Shown: piece after piece, positions 38,773 through 48,567 of the stretch
Position numbering within the stretch: position 1 is the stretch's first letter
How the letters are laid out: each line of letters opens with the position of its first letter
NCBI RefSeq assembly: GCF_900112395.1
Contig: NZ_FOLN01000007.1
Location: 124,001-188,000, forward strand
Direction: 5' to 3'
Source of the DNA: Algibacter lectus
Lineage (GTDB): Bacteria > Bacteroidota > Bacteroidia > Flavobacteriales > Flavobacteriaceae
DNA: 64,000 nt
Made by a program: the position numbers and the translations under genes
Notes under the pieces: model-generated
Database searches by the model: none
What the model was told of the DNA's origin: nothing
The model's input: only the letters and a program-made list of their open reading frames with translations

Positions 38773-39558
38773 ATGAACACAATTACTAGTCTATTAGAAA
38801 AAATTAATAATGCAAAGCAACTCGATTTTGGCTCTATTTTTAGTGAAGCCATTGAGTTATATAAAAAGACTTGGGTGCAAGGTTTCTTGCTTCAAATTTT
38901 TACTATGGTTGTTATGTTACCTCTTATTATAGTGTTGTACGTGCCTTTAATTGGTTTAATGGTTGCGCAACAGGAAAGCGGATATAACGATCAAGAAGCA
39001 TTAAGTACATTTTTGGGCGGTATGTCTGTGTTGTATATTCTGTTTGTAGTTATAGGGATATTTGTTCTTGGTACTATTTCATTAACGTTACAAGCTTCTT
39101 TTTTCAGAATAATTAAAAGAATGGATTATAATGAAGTAGTTAATACAACCGATTTTTTTCATTTTGTAAAAGGTAAATATTTAAGCAAAGCCTTTGTGTT
39201 AATGCTTGTTTCTATAGGTATTGTTATTCCATCGGCATTGTTATGTTACTTGCCATTAATATACACTATGGTTCCGGTTTCTTATTTTATGCTGGTTTTT
39301 GCCTTTAATCCAGAGTTTGGTACTGGCGATGTTGTAAAAGCTAGTTTTAAACTAGGAACAAAAAAATGGGGTATTACTATAGCTTTATTTCTTGTTAGTT
39401 ACCTTTGTGTATTTGTAATATCTATGATTACGTGTGGATTAGGATCTTTGTTTTTGCAAGCCTTTTTATGGCACCCTGCGTATTTAATTTATAAAAAAGT
39501 AGTAGGGTTTAATGAAACCACAGATGCTATAGAAGAAATAGGTACGGCTGTAGAATAG
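38773..39558 (+). CDS. Multi-pass inner-membrane protein of unknown function
   Basis: A 261-residue protein with about five to six hydrophobic helices (roughly residues 33-63, 83-112, 135-160, 163-185, 205-240). The opening FGSIFSEAIELYKKTWVQG is the pattern seen in membrane proteins annotated as DUF975-like or glycerophosphodiesterase membrane-domain proteins, but no function can be given. It stands alone between the miaB promoter region and a strong terminator. Confidence 0.8.
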   Translation: MNTITSLLEKINNAKQLDFGSIFSEAIELYKKTWVQGFLLQIFTMVVMLPLIIVLYVPLIGLMVAQQESGYNDQEALSTFLGGMSVLYILFVVIGIFVLGTISLTLQASFFRIIKRMDYNEVVNTTDFFHFVKGKYLSKAFVLMLVSIGIVIPSALLCYLPLIYTMVPVSYFMLVFAFNPEFGTGDVVKASFKLGTKKWGITIALFLVSYLCVFVISMITCGLGSLFLQAFLWHPAYLIYKKVVGFNETTDAIEEIGTAVE

Positions 39559-39641
39559 AAAAATAAGAGACCTATATAAAGGTGTTTTGAAATAAGAGCT
39601 TTTCAAAATATATTGAAAGGTTATTTTAGTGATAAAAAAAT

Positions 39642-39678
39642 AAAACCCTGCTTTTTACTATTAAAAGCAGGGTTTTTT
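39642..39678 (+). terminator. Terminator before topA
   Basis: AAAACCCTGCTTTT (39642-39655) pairs with AAAAGCAGGGTTTT (39663-39676), 7-nt loop, followed by T residues. Confidence 0.88.
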
Positions 39679-39760
39679 ATGTAAAAATTATACAGATAGT
39701 ACGTAAAATTAGGCAGATAAACTTTTTTTGATATACATTTGTAGGATCAAAAAATGATTT

Positions 39761-42295
39761 ATGGCGAAGAATTTAGTAATAGTAGAGTCACCTGCAAAAG
39801 CAAAAACCATTGAAAAATTTCTAGGAAAAGATTTTAAAGTAGAATCTAGTTTCGGACATATTTCCGATTTACCATCCAAGGAATTAGGGGTTGATGTTGA
39901 GGGTGATTTTAATCCCAAATACGAAGTATCCACAGATAAGAAAGCAGTTGTAAAAAAACTGAAAGACTTAGCTAAGAAAGCCGAAATGGTTTGGCTAGCA
40001 AGTGATGAGGATCGCGAGGGAGAGGCTATTGCATGGCACTTAGCCGAAACATTGAAATTAGATAAAGAGAAAACCAAACGTATTGTTTTTCACGAAATTA
40101 CAAAATCTGCTATTTTAAAAGCGATTGAGAATCCACGTGGAATAGATTACGATTTAGTCGATGCGCAACAAGCACGACGTGTATTAGATAGAATTGTTGG
40201 TTACGAGCTGTCTCCAGTATTATGGAGAAAGGTAAAAGGTGGTTTGTCTGCCGGCCGTGTACAATCTGTTTCAGTTCGATTAATTGTTGAAAAGGAAAGA
40301 GATATACAAGGTTTTAGTCCTGTAGCATCATATAGAATAGATGCAGAGTTTTCTAATGAAGATGGGCAAAGCTTTAAAGCAAAACTTCCGAAGAACTTTT
40401 CAACTAAAGAAGAAGCGCAAAAGTTTTTAGAGAAAAATGCTCAGGCCGATTTTAAAGTAGCCGATTTACAACAGAAACCAGCTAAGAAATCTCCAGCAGC
40501 ACCGTTTACAACATCGACGTTGCAACAGGAAGCTTCTAGAAAATTATATTTCTCGGTAAGTAAAACCATGACGATGGCGCAACGCCTCTACGAAGCCGGT
40601 TTAATTACTTATATGAGAACGGATAGTGTTAATCTTTCCGATGAAGCTAAAAAAGGAGCAGAGGCAGAAATTAGGAATGCTTACGGTGATAAATACAGTA
40701 AGTCTAGAAATTATAAAGGAAAAGCGAAAGGGGCTCAAGAAGCTCACGAAGCGATTCGTCCAACCAATTTCGCTGTACATTCAGTAGATATTGATTATGA
40801 TCAAGCCCGTTTATACGATTTAATTTGGAAGCGTTCTATTGCATCACAAATGAGTGAAGCAGAATTAGAGCGTACCAATGTAAAAATTAGTGCATCAACA
40901 CATAAAGAAACTTTTACAGCAAACGGAGAGGTTATTACTTTTGATGGTTTCTTAAAAGTATATTTAGAAGGTACTGATGATGAGGATTTAGATGAACAAG
41001 ATGGTATGTTACCAGCTATGAAAACTAATGAAACATTACTTAATAGTTATATTACAGCAACCGAGCGTTATACGCGTCCGCCAGCTAGATATACTGAGGC
41101 ATCTTTAGTTAAAAAGTTAGAAGAATTAGGTATTGGCCGTCCGTCTACATATGCGCCAACAATTTCAACAATTCAGAACAGGAATTATGTTGAAAAAGGT
41201 ACTATAGATGGTGAGGAAAGAAATTATTCTCAATTAAAACTTCAAGATGGTACGGTAAACGATGTGACTTTATCAGAGAAAGTGGGGTCAGATAAAGGGA
41301 AGTTAGTTCCAACAGATATTGGAATGATTGTAACGGACTTTTTAGTGAATCACTTTGAGTCTATATTAGATTACAGTTTTACAGCAAAAGTAGAAGCCGA
41401 TTTTGATGAAATTGCTGAAGGTAAAGAAGATTGGAAGAAAATGATGCGATCATTTTACGATAATTTTCACCCGATAGTAGAAGATGTAAAGGAAAATGCC
41501 GATAGGGAATCTGGTGAACGTATTTTAGGTGAAGATCCTAAAACAGGCAAACGTGTAAGTGTGCGTTTAGGGAAGTTCGGGCCAATGGTTCAAATAGGAA
41601 CGGTTGATGATGAAGAGAAACCTCAGTTTGCAAGTTTAAGTCCAGATCAACAATTAAATTCTATTACCTTCGAAGAGGCGATGGATTTATTTCAACTTCC
41701 TAAAAATTTAGGGAATTTTGAAGATGAAGAGGTTGTTGTTAATAACGGACGTTTTGGACCTTATGTAAAGTTTGGTGATGCTTATGTATCGCTTCCAAAA
41801 GGAACAGACCCATTAAGTGTAGAGCTCGATGATGCTATTGTTTTAATTAAAGAAAAACAAAAAGCCGATGCGCCAATTTATATGTATAAAGATTTACCTG
41901 TACAAAAGGGTAAAGGACGTTTTGGACCATATATAAAATGGAACAATTTGTTTATTAATGTGAATAAAAAATACGATTGGGATAATTTAACCGATGATGA
42001 AATTGTAGAACTTATTGAAGTTAAGATTCAGAAAGAAATCGACAAGGTTATTCATAATTGGGAAGAAGAAGGTATTCGTGTAGAAAAAGCACGTTGGGGC
42101 CGTCACAATGTTATAAAAGGTAAAATTAAAGTAGAGTTAGCTAAAACGGTTGATGTTACAGAGATGACCTTGGAAGAGGCTGCAAAATTAATTGAAGCTA
42201 AAACCCCGAAGAAAAAAGCAAGAAAAAAAGCAGCGCCTAAAAAAGCCGCAGCGAAAAAAACGACAACTAAAAAAACAACAGCGAAAAAGAAATAA
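39761..42295 (+). CDS. topA: DNA topoisomerase I (type IA)
   Basis: Relaxes negative supercoils by single-strand passage. The 844-residue protein starts with the TOPRIM domain (MAKNLVIVESPAKAKTIEKF; DEDREGEA at about 85-92) and has the active-site tyrosine in LITYMRTDS near residue 285. Instead of zinc ribbons it has topoisomerase C-terminal repeats (GRFGPYVKFGD, GRFGPYIKWNN) and ends with a tail of about 35 residues that is nearly all Lys, Ala and Thr, like a histone H1 tail. A -7-like TACATTTG lies at 39734-39741. Confidence 0.97.
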   Translation: MAKNLVIVESPAKAKTIEKFLGKDFKVESSFGHISDLPSKELGVDVEGDFNPKYEVSTDKKAVVKKLKDLAKKAEMVWLASDEDREGEAIAWHLAETLKLDKEKTKRIVFHEITKSAILKAIENPRGIDYDLVDAQQARRVLDRIVGYELSPVLWRKVKGGLSAGRVQSVSVRLIVEKERDIQGFSPVASYRIDAEFSNEDGQSFKAKLPKNFSTKEEAQKFLEKNAQADFKVADLQQKPAKKSPAAPFTTSTLQQEASRKLYFSVSKTMTMAQRLYEAGLITYMRTDSVNLSDEAKKGAEAEIRNAYGDKYSKSRNYKGKAKGAQEAHEAIRPTNFAVHSVDIDYDQARLYDLIWKRSIASQMSEAELERTNVKISASTHKETFTANGEVITFDGFLKVYLEGTDDEDLDEQDGMLPAMKTNETLLNSYITATERYTRPPARYTEASLVKKLEELGIGRPSTYAPTISTIQNRNYVEKGTIDGEERNYSQLKLQDGTVNDVTLSEKVGSDKGKLVPTDIGMIVTDFLVNHFESILDYSFTAKVEADFDEIAEGKEDWKKMMRSFYDNFHPIVEDVKENADRESGERILGEDPKTGKRVSVRLGKFGPMVQIGTVDDEEKPQFASLSPDQQLNSITFEEAMDLFQLPKNLGNFEDEEVVVNNGRFGPYVKFGDAYVSLPKGTDPLSVELDDAIVLIKEKQKADAPIYMYKDLPVQKGKGRFGPYIKWNNLFINVNKKYDWDNLTDDEIVELIEVKIQKEIDKVIHNWEEEGIRVEKARWGRHNVIKGKIKVELAKTVDVTEMTLEEAAKLIEAKTPKKKARKKAAPKKAAAKKTTTKKTTAKKK

Positions 42296-42419
42296 TTTTA
42301 TAAAAAAAAGAAAATTTTAATACGTTTATTTGTGATATAAATTTTTACATTTATAGTGTTAGTTTTCTTTTTTTATTGATATTTGTGTAACGCAAAACAG
42401 CATAATTTAGTACACTTTA

Positions 42420-43586
42420 ATGGATTTTAACTTTCTGTCTCCTGTTTCAGATTTTGTATTGGCTCATAATGAGTTGCTTTCAGCTCAGGCTTTAGGTCGA
42501 AAAATAAAAATTCACTCAGCGCAGCAGGGCATTCCAGATTTAGATGGTGTTCAAATTGCTATAGTTGGTGTTTTAGAAAATAGAAATGATATTAATTATA
42601 TAGGTGAAGAGTTTTGCTTAGATGAGATTCGAAAAGGATTTTATAGCCTCTTCCCTGGTAGCTGGAGTATTAGTGTTGCCGATTTAGGTGATATTGAAAA
42701 AGGCGAAAGTGTAGATGATACGTATTTTGCTTTAAAAGAAGTTGTAAATACTCTAATTAAGCAAAATGTAATTCCCGTGATTTTGGGTGGATCGCAAGAT
42801 CTTACTTATGCAAACTATCGTGCTTATGATAGTTTTGCGCCCATGGTGAATATAGTAAATGTTGATAGCAAATTCGATTTAGGCGATTCAACTAAACCTA
42901 TTAAGAACAATAGTTTTGTAGGTAAAATTATTTTAGATCAACCCTATAACCTTTTTAATTACGCTACAGTAGGCTATCAAACATATTTTAATTCGCAAGA
43001 AGAAATAGATTTGATGGATAGTTTGTATTTTGAGTCTTATAGACTTGGGCAAGTATCTCATGATATTACAATAGTAGAACCTGTATTAAGAGATGCTAAT
43101 ATTGTAAGTATCGATTTGGGGTCGGTAAAAAGCTCTGAAGTAAGTTTAAATCAAAAAGTATCTCCCAACGGTCTAAACGGTAAAGAAATTTGCGCCATAG
43201 CTAGATATGCAGGTATAAGTAATAAGGTGTCGTCTTTTGGTATTTACGAATACAAACCTTCTAGTGATGATGAAATAACATCTATGTTAGTATCACAAAT
43301 GCTGTGGTATTTTATAGAAGGTGTAAATTATAGAATTAAAGATGATGATTTTTCAGATGAATATACTTACCAAAAATTCATTACTTTGGTAGAATCGGAA
43401 GAATTAGTTTTTTATAAGAGTAATAAGACAGGAAGATGGTGGATTGAAATACCTTTTTTGTCAGAAGTTAATAATAAATTAAAAAGGCATACGTTATTAC
43501 CTTGCATGCACCAAGATTACAAAGATGCATGCAATAATAAAGTGCCAGAGCGCTGGTACAAAGCCATTAGGAAAAATAGCGTTTAA
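42420..43586 (+). CDS. Arginase/formimidoylglutamase-fold protein lacking metal ligands
   Basis: A 388-residue ureohydrolase-fold protein. Members that hydrolyse arginine or formimidoylglutamate bind two manganese ions through GGxH, DAHxD and SxDxDxxDP motifs. Here these are GGSQD (Q126 in place of His), DSKFD (K151 in place of His, D149 and D153 kept) and SIDLGS (Gly in place of the second Asp). The enzyme is therefore probably inactive as a ureohydrolase. It lies between topA and gldK on the same strand, 155 bp before gldK, so a structural or regulatory role linked to gliding/T9SS genes is possible but only inferred. Confidence 0.85.
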   Translation: MDFNFLSPVSDFVLAHNELLSAQALGRKIKIHSAQQGIPDLDGVQIAIVGVLENRNDINYIGEEFCLDEIRKGFYSLFPGSWSISVADLGDIEKGESVDDTYFALKEVVNTLIKQNVIPVILGGSQDLTYANYRAYDSFAPMVNIVNVDSKFDLGDSTKPIKNNSFVGKIILDQPYNLFNYATVGYQTYFNSQEEIDLMDSLYFESYRLGQVSHDITIVEPVLRDANIVSIDLGSVKSSEVSLNQKVSPNGLNGKEICAIARYAGISNKVSSFGIYEYKPSSDDEITSMLVSQMLWYFIEGVNYRIKDDDFSDEYTYQKFITLVESEELVFYKSNKTGRWWIEIPFLSEVNNKLKRHTLLPCMHQDYKDACNNKVPERWYKAIRKNSV

Positions 43587-43668
43587 CAAGGTGAAAAGGT
43601 TAAAATGCGCATTTCATCGTTTAAATGTTAATTTTTTACGACGAAATGTAATTTTTTTAGGTAAAAAG

Positions 43669-43699
43669 TTGTTTTTTAAAAAATATATAAATATGTTTA
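43669..43699 (+). promoter_or_regulatory. Predicted gldK promoter
   Basis: TTG (43669-43671), 20-bp spacer, TATGTTTA (43692-43699), one base from the TAnnTTTG consensus, 42 bp before the gldK start. Confidence 0.5.
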
Positions 43700-43741
43700 C
43701 GCTCTCAAGTTAGAGCTTAAATAATTAACCGCGAGTTTTCT

Positions 43742-45109
43742 ATGATTATGAAGAAGTTTATATTATTAACCACAGTAGTAGCATTACTAGCAAGTTGCGG
43801 GTCAAATGACCGAGGAGAACTAGTTGGTGTGCAAGGAAAAAAATGGCATCCAGAGAAGCCTTATGGTATGGAGCTAATTCCTGGTGGCGCATTTATAATG
43901 GGTAAAGCTGATGATGATTTAGCTGGTGTGCAAGATGCGCCTGCAAAAACCGTTACAGTACGCTCATTTTACATGGATGCAACTGAAATAACAAATAGTG
44001 AGTATCGCCAATTTGTTAATTGGGTAAGAGATTCTATAGTTAGAATGAAACTTGCTGTATTAGCTGATGAAATTGGAAAAGTTCCAGAAGATGGAGGTAT
44101 TGGTGAATACGCATTTAAAGATGCAGATACAGCCAACATGTCTGTTTACGAAAAATACATGTTCGAGAACTATACCGGATTAGGACCAACAGGTTACGAA
44201 GGTAGAAAGTTGAACAAAGATGTTGATCTAGTATTTGATACAGCTGAATACCCAGATGAGTGGTATGCAGAGGTTATGGATACTATGTATTTACCTTTAG
44301 AGGCATCATACAATGGTCAACGTACTTGGGATGTTAAGAAATTCAAATTCCAATATAGCTATATGGACATTCAAGAAGCTGCTAATAACAGAGGTATTGA
44401 ACGTAAAGATGCTATTAAAAAGGAAGAATTAGAAATATATCCAGATACAACAGTTTGGATTAGAGATTTCGCATATTCTTACAATGAACCAATGCATAAC
44501 GATTATTTCTGGCATGATGCTTATGGAGAATATCCTGTAGTAGGAGTGACTTGGAAACAAGCTAAAGCATTTTGTGAGTGGAGAACTTTGCAGAAAAACT
44601 CTTACCAAAAATCTAAAAAAGGTGCGGCAATGGTAAATACATTTAGATTGCCATCTGAAGCAGAGTGGGAGTATGCCGCTCGTGGAGGTTTGCAAGCAGC
44701 AACTTACCCTTGGGGTGGGCCTTACACAAAAAGTGATAGAGGTTGTTTTATGGCAAACTTTAAACCTGTACGTGGAGATTATGCTGCCGATCAAGCTTTA
44801 TACACAGTAGAAGCAAAATCTTATGAGCCTAACGATTACAATTTGTATAACATGTCTGGAAATGTTTCAGAATGGGTAAATGCATCTTACGATCCTTCAT
44901 CTTATGAGTATACATCAAGTATTAACCCAAGTGTAAACGATAGAGATAACAAACGTAAAATTGTTCGTGGTGGTTCTTGGAAAGATGTAGCATACTTTTT
45001 ACAAGTAAGTTCAAGAGATTACGAATATGCAGATTCTGCAAGAAGTTATATTGGCTTTAGAACCGTTCAAGATTATATGGGGACACAGGTAACAAAAAAC
45101 GGTAACTAA
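43742..45109 (+). CDS. gldK: Gliding/T9SS lipoprotein GldK
   Basis: Outer-membrane lipoprotein of the type IX secretion core, forming a periplasmic ring with GldN. The 455-residue protein has a lipobox ending at C19 (LASC) and a formylglycine-enzyme-like fold: MELIPGGAFIMG near 40-51, MDATEITNSEYRQFVNWV, FRLPSEAEWEYAARGG near 300 and NMSGNVSEWVN near 375. A second ATG two codons later is an equally possible start. First gene of gldKLMN. Confidence 0.96.
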   Translation: MIMKKFILLTTVVALLASCGSNDRGELVGVQGKKWHPEKPYGMELIPGGAFIMGKADDDLAGVQDAPAKTVTVRSFYMDATEITNSEYRQFVNWVRDSIVRMKLAVLADEIGKVPEDGGIGEYAFKDADTANMSVYEKYMFENYTGLGPTGYEGRKLNKDVDLVFDTAEYPDEWYAEVMDTMYLPLEASYNGQRTWDVKKFKFQYSYMDIQEAANNRGIERKDAIKKEELEIYPDTTVWIRDFAYSYNEPMHNDYFWHDAYGEYPVVGVTWKQAKAFCEWRTLQKNSYQKSKKGAAMVNTFRLPSEAEWEYAARGGLQAATYPWGGPYTKSDRGCFMANFKPVRGDYAADQALYTVEAKSYEPNDYNLYNMSGNVSEWVNASYDPSSYEYTSSINPSVNDRDNKRKIVRGGSWKDVAYFLQVSSRDYEYADSARSYIGFRTVQDYMGTQVTKNGN

Positions 45110-45197
45110 GCTAATTGTATTAAAACAAATCAAATCATTATAAATTTTTATTAATTAACCTACTTAAGTATTCGTACTTAAATTAAAATCAGAAATT

Positions 45198-45839
45198 ATG
45201 GCAAAGTCAAAAGGAAGTAAAAAAATCATGAATATGATGTATGGATTAGGAGCAGCAGTTGTTATCCTTGGAGCATTATTCAAAATCACACACATGGAGT
45301 TTGGACCATTAAACGGTAACACACTCTTAACAATTGGTTTAGTAACAGAAGCGCTTATTTTCGCGGTATCTGCATTTGAACCTGTTGATGATGAATTAGA
45401 TTGGTCATTAGTATACCCAGAATTAGCTGGTGGTATGGGAACCAAAAAAGAAGTAGCTCAAAATGATGATGCTCAAGGGATGTTATCTAAAAAATTAGAT
45501 AATTTATTAAAAGAAGCTAAAATTGACGGTGAGTTAATTGCAAGCTTAGGAGATAGCATTAAAAACTTTGAAGGTGCAGCAAAAAACATGGGATCTACTG
45601 TAGATTCAATGGAAGCAACTAAAAAATATGGTGCAGAGTTATCTTTAGCAGCAGCTCAAATGGAATCATTAAACGGTTTATACAAAGTACAATTAGAAAG
45701 TGCTAGTAAACAAGCAAGTATTAATGAAGAATCTGTTGAAAATGCAGCGAAATTAAAAGAACAAATGCAATCTTTAGCTTCAAACTTATCATCATTAAAT
45801 GGTGTTTACGGAGGTATGTTATCTGCAATGAATAAATAA
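45198..45839 (+). CDS. gldL: T9SS motor protein GldL
   Basis: Inner-membrane component that, with GldM, forms the proton-driven motor of type IX secretion and gliding. The 213-residue protein has two N-terminal membrane helices (about residues 13-30 and 39-60; the first contains MMYGLGAAVVILGALFKI and the following ITHMEFGPLNG) and a long helical cytoplasmic part. 88 bp after gldK, 66 bp before gldM. Confidence 0.96.
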   Translation: MAKSKGSKKIMNMMYGLGAAVVILGALFKITHMEFGPLNGNTLLTIGLVTEALIFAVSAFEPVDDELDWSLVYPELAGGMGTKKEVAQNDDAQGMLSKKLDNLLKEAKIDGELIASLGDSIKNFEGAAKNMGSTVDSMEATKKYGAELSLAAAQMESLNGLYKVQLESASKQASINEESVENAAKLKEQMQSLASNLSSLNGVYGGMLSAMNK

Positions 45840-45905
45840 TTAATTAGGCTAATTAATAACCCCAAATTACTTATTATTAATTAACCATTAAAAACCTAAT
45901 TAACC

Positions 45906-47468
45906 ATGGCAGGAGGAAATTTATCACCTAGACAAAAAATGATTAATCTAATGTACCTCATATTTATTGCGATGTTAGCATTAAATATGTCGAAAGAAGT
46001 ACTTTCAGCATTCGGATTAATGAACGAGAGACTTGTTGAATCTAACGAGTCTGCAGAATTGAGAAATAAATCATTCGTAGATAATTTAAAATTAAAAGCT
46101 GAAGAGCAACCTGAGAAATACGAGCCTTTAAAGGCTAAAGGTGAAGCTTTAGATCAGTTAGCGTCAGATTTTAACGCTTACCTAGAAGAATTAAAAGGTA
46201 AAATGACCGCAACGGTTGATAACCCTGAAGAATACGAAAGTATGGATAAAGGTGATTACCTAGATCAAAACTTCTTTAAAGGTGGGAAATTAAAACCAGA
46301 AGGCGAAGAATTTAAAGCTAAAATAGTAGGCTTTAGAGAAGGCGTTCTTAAACTTATTGAAGGTCAAAAAGGCATGGAAGATGTAGTTAAATCTGTAAAA
46401 GACAAATTTAATACTGACGATGTTAAACGTGGTGCAGGAACTGTAGAATGGTTAGATCATAACTTCAAAGGATTTCCTTTGGTAGCTTCTTTAACTAAAA
46501 TGACTCAATTACAATCTGATATTAAAACAACAGAATCTGAGATATTAGGTAATATGTTACAAGGAACACTTTCTAGCGAGGTTTCTATGACTAATTATAC
46601 TACCTTAATGGAAACATCTAAATCTGCTTATTTTAACGGAGAGCAATTCGACGGACAAATTGTTTTAGGTCGTACAGATGCTTCAACAAAACCAAGTAGA
46701 GTTGAATTAACTTTAGATGGTAGAAAACTTAGCGATAAACAATACACTATTGAAGGCGGAAAAGTGAAACTTAAAGTTGGAACTGGTGGAGTTGGAGAAC
46801 ATAAAATTGCAGGAGCTTTATATTTTGCTCAAGATGGAGAAGAGGTTGAAGTACCTGTAAACTCATCTTTTGCAACAGTTGCAAAACCAAACTCAGCAAC
46901 TATTTCTGCAGATAAAATGAATGTAGTTTATAGAGGTGTTAAAAACCCAATGACTATTTCTTTTGCAGGTGTACCTGATAATAAAGTTAATGCTAAGGCG
47001 CAAGGTTTATCTAGAGTCTCTGGAAGTAAATATGTTATGGATGCTACTAGAATTAAGGGTAGAGAAGTAACTATTAACGTAAGCGCATCATTACCTGATG
47101 GAGGTGGTAGCGTTGGAGATAAAGCAACATTTAGAATTAAAGATTTACCAAAACCAACAGGAACTGTAAGAGGTGAAGATGGTGCTGTAAAAATGCAACG
47201 TAATAGTCTTGAAATTTCTACTATTGGTGCTAAGTTTGACGATTTTGATTTTGAATTACCATTACGTGTTACTGGATTCAAATTTAAAGTACCAGGACAA
47301 CCAACAATTAGTGTAAGTGGTAGTAAATTAGATAGTAGAGCAAAAGGTGCTTTACGTAAAGCTAAGCGAGGATCTGATGTTACAATTTTTGATATTCAGG
47401 CTAAAGCAACCGGTGTTAGTGTAATACTTAAAAAAGTATCACCAATTATTATCGAGCTTACAAACTAA
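45906..47468 (+). CDS. gldM: T9SS motor protein GldM
   Basis: Inner-membrane-anchored periplasmic shaft of the GldLM motor, 520 residues. It begins with SPRQKMINLMYLIFIAMLAL, containing the single membrane helix, followed by a helical region and four beta-rich periplasmic domains. Length and start are typical of the family. Confidence 0.96.
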   Translation: MAGGNLSPRQKMINLMYLIFIAMLALNMSKEVLSAFGLMNERLVESNESAELRNKSFVDNLKLKAEEQPEKYEPLKAKGEALDQLASDFNAYLEELKGKMTATVDNPEEYESMDKGDYLDQNFFKGGKLKPEGEEFKAKIVGFREGVLKLIEGQKGMEDVVKSVKDKFNTDDVKRGAGTVEWLDHNFKGFPLVASLTKMTQLQSDIKTTESEILGNMLQGTLSSEVSMTNYTTLMETSKSAYFNGEQFDGQIVLGRTDASTKPSRVELTLDGRKLSDKQYTIEGGKVKLKVGTGGVGEHKIAGALYFAQDGEEVEVPVNSSFATVAKPNSATISADKMNVVYRGVKNPMTISFAGVPDNKVNAKAQGLSRVSGSKYVMDATRIKGREVTINVSASLPDGGGSVGDKATFRIKDLPKPTGTVRGEDGAVKMQRNSLEISTIGAKFDDFDFELPLRVTGFKFKVPGQPTISVSGSKLDSRAKGALRKAKRGSDVTIFDIQAKATGVSVILKKVSPIIIELTN

Positions 47469-47519
47469 AATCGAAAACATAACGTTTAGTTATTACTGAA
47501 TAATAAGTATTATAGGATG

Positions 47520-47558
47520 AACATCTAAAATAAAAAGAGTATTTTTATTTTAGATGTT
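47520..47558 (+). other. Strong hairpin between gldM and gldN
   Basis: AACATCTAAAATAAAAA (47520-47536) and TTTTTATTTTAGATGTT (47542-47558) form a perfect 17-bp stem with loop GAGTA. The stem itself is AT-rich and no long T-run follows, so it could attenuate gldN, protect the upstream mRNA or mark a processing point. Confidence 0.7.
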
Positions 47559-47585
47559 TCATTAAAAACAATAAATAGTAAGCAC

Positions 47586-48476
47586 ATGAATTTGAAAAGT
47601 TTTTTATTAACTGTAACAACTGTTTGTACCGTATCTGGTATGTTTGCTCAGGCAAATATTTTAAATGCGAAAAGCCCAGAAGAGATTGGTGTTAGAACAG
47701 ATGCTCAAAAGGCTGTAGATAACGATAAACCTTTAGAATACGGTTATGTTGATGATCGTGATATTCTATTTTCAAAAATGACTTGGGAAAAAGTGGTTTT
47801 AGATGAACGTTCTAACTTTCCTTTGTACTATCCTATAGATACTAATAACATTAGTAGTAATAGACGTTCTTTATACGATGTTCTAATGAAGAACATTAAA
47901 AACGGTAAGATTGCAAATATCTATGACGATTCGTATTTCAATGCGAAAAGAACATTAAAAGATATTGAATCTGCCTTATCTAAAATTGATACAACAGGAG
48001 TTGGTATCGAGCAGTTAAATGCTGGAGAAGAACTTTCTGCTGAGTACATCAATAGAAGAGATATTACAGCTGCAGAAATTAGAGAATACCATATCAAAGG
48101 ACTATGGTATTTTGATAAACGTCAAGCTGAAATGAAATACCGTTTATTAGGTATTGCTCCAGTGGCGCCAGATGTTAACTTTATTGATGACGATGAGCCA
48201 GACTTAGTCGAGTTATTTTGGATATTCTTCCCTGATGCTCGTGAGGTTTTACACGAAGCAAAATCGTTTAATAATAAAAACAGTTCTATGCCGTTTTCAT
48301 TCGATCATATATTGAATGCACGTCGTTTTCACGGTTATACCTATAAAGAAGAAAACGTACAAGGTGATAGAGCCGTATCGGAATATATTTCGGACAATGC
48401 TTTAATGCAATTGTTAGAATCTGATAGAATAAAAGATAAAATTAGAGATTTTGAATTAGATATGTGGACATATTAA
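47586..48476 (+). CDS. gldN: T9SS ring protein GldN
   Basis: Periplasmic protein that forms a ring with GldK in the type IX secretion core. The 296-residue protein has a signal peptide ending near residue 21 (SGMFAQ) and family features such as VDDRDILFSKMTWEKVVLDERSN (in pieces DRDILFSKMTWE and KVVLDERSN) and NARRFHGYTYKEENVQGDRA (about residues 255-275). Last gene of gldKLMN, 117 bp after gldM and before a strong terminator. Confidence 0.95.
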   Translation: MNLKSFLLTVTTVCTVSGMFAQANILNAKSPEEIGVRTDAQKAVDNDKPLEYGYVDDRDILFSKMTWEKVVLDERSNFPLYYPIDTNNISSNRRSLYDVLMKNIKNGKIANIYDDSYFNAKRTLKDIESALSKIDTTGVGIEQLNAGEELSAEYINRRDITAAEIREYHIKGLWYFDKRQAEMKYRLLGIAPVAPDVNFIDDDEPDLVELFWIFFPDAREVLHEAKSFNNKNSSMPFSFDHILNARRFHGYTYKEENVQGDRAVSEYISDNALMQLLESDRIKDKIRDFELDMWTY

Positions 48477-48500
48477 ATTCTAGATTTTATGAAAAATAAA

Positions 48501-48530
48501 AAACGCTCACTTTTAAGTGAGCGTTTTTTT
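48501..48530 (+). terminator. Terminator of gldKLMN
   Basis: AAACGCTCACTT (48501-48512) and AAGTGAGCGTTT (48515-48526) form a nearly loopless palindrome followed by T residues. It overlaps any ATG upstream of 48568, supporting the later start of the next gene. Confidence 0.88.
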
Positions 48531-48561
48531 GTTAAATAAAGTGTGTAAATATTTATCTTCG
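48529..48561 (+). promoter_or_regulatory. Predicted promoter of FAD oxidoreductase gene
   Basis: TTG (48529-48531), 22-bp spacer, TATCTTCG (48554-48561), one base from consensus. It ends only 6 bp before the start codon, so the transcript would be nearly leaderless. Confidence 0.4.
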
Positions 48562-48567
48562 CAAGAC

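Noticed and set aside
42420-43586. Active formimidoylglutamase or arginase
   Set aside because: Three metal-binding positions are substituted, so enzymatic naming would mislead.
48517-48567. Upstream ATG for the FAD oxidoreductase
   Set aside because: It lies inside the gldN terminator; the FAD motif fits ATG 48568.
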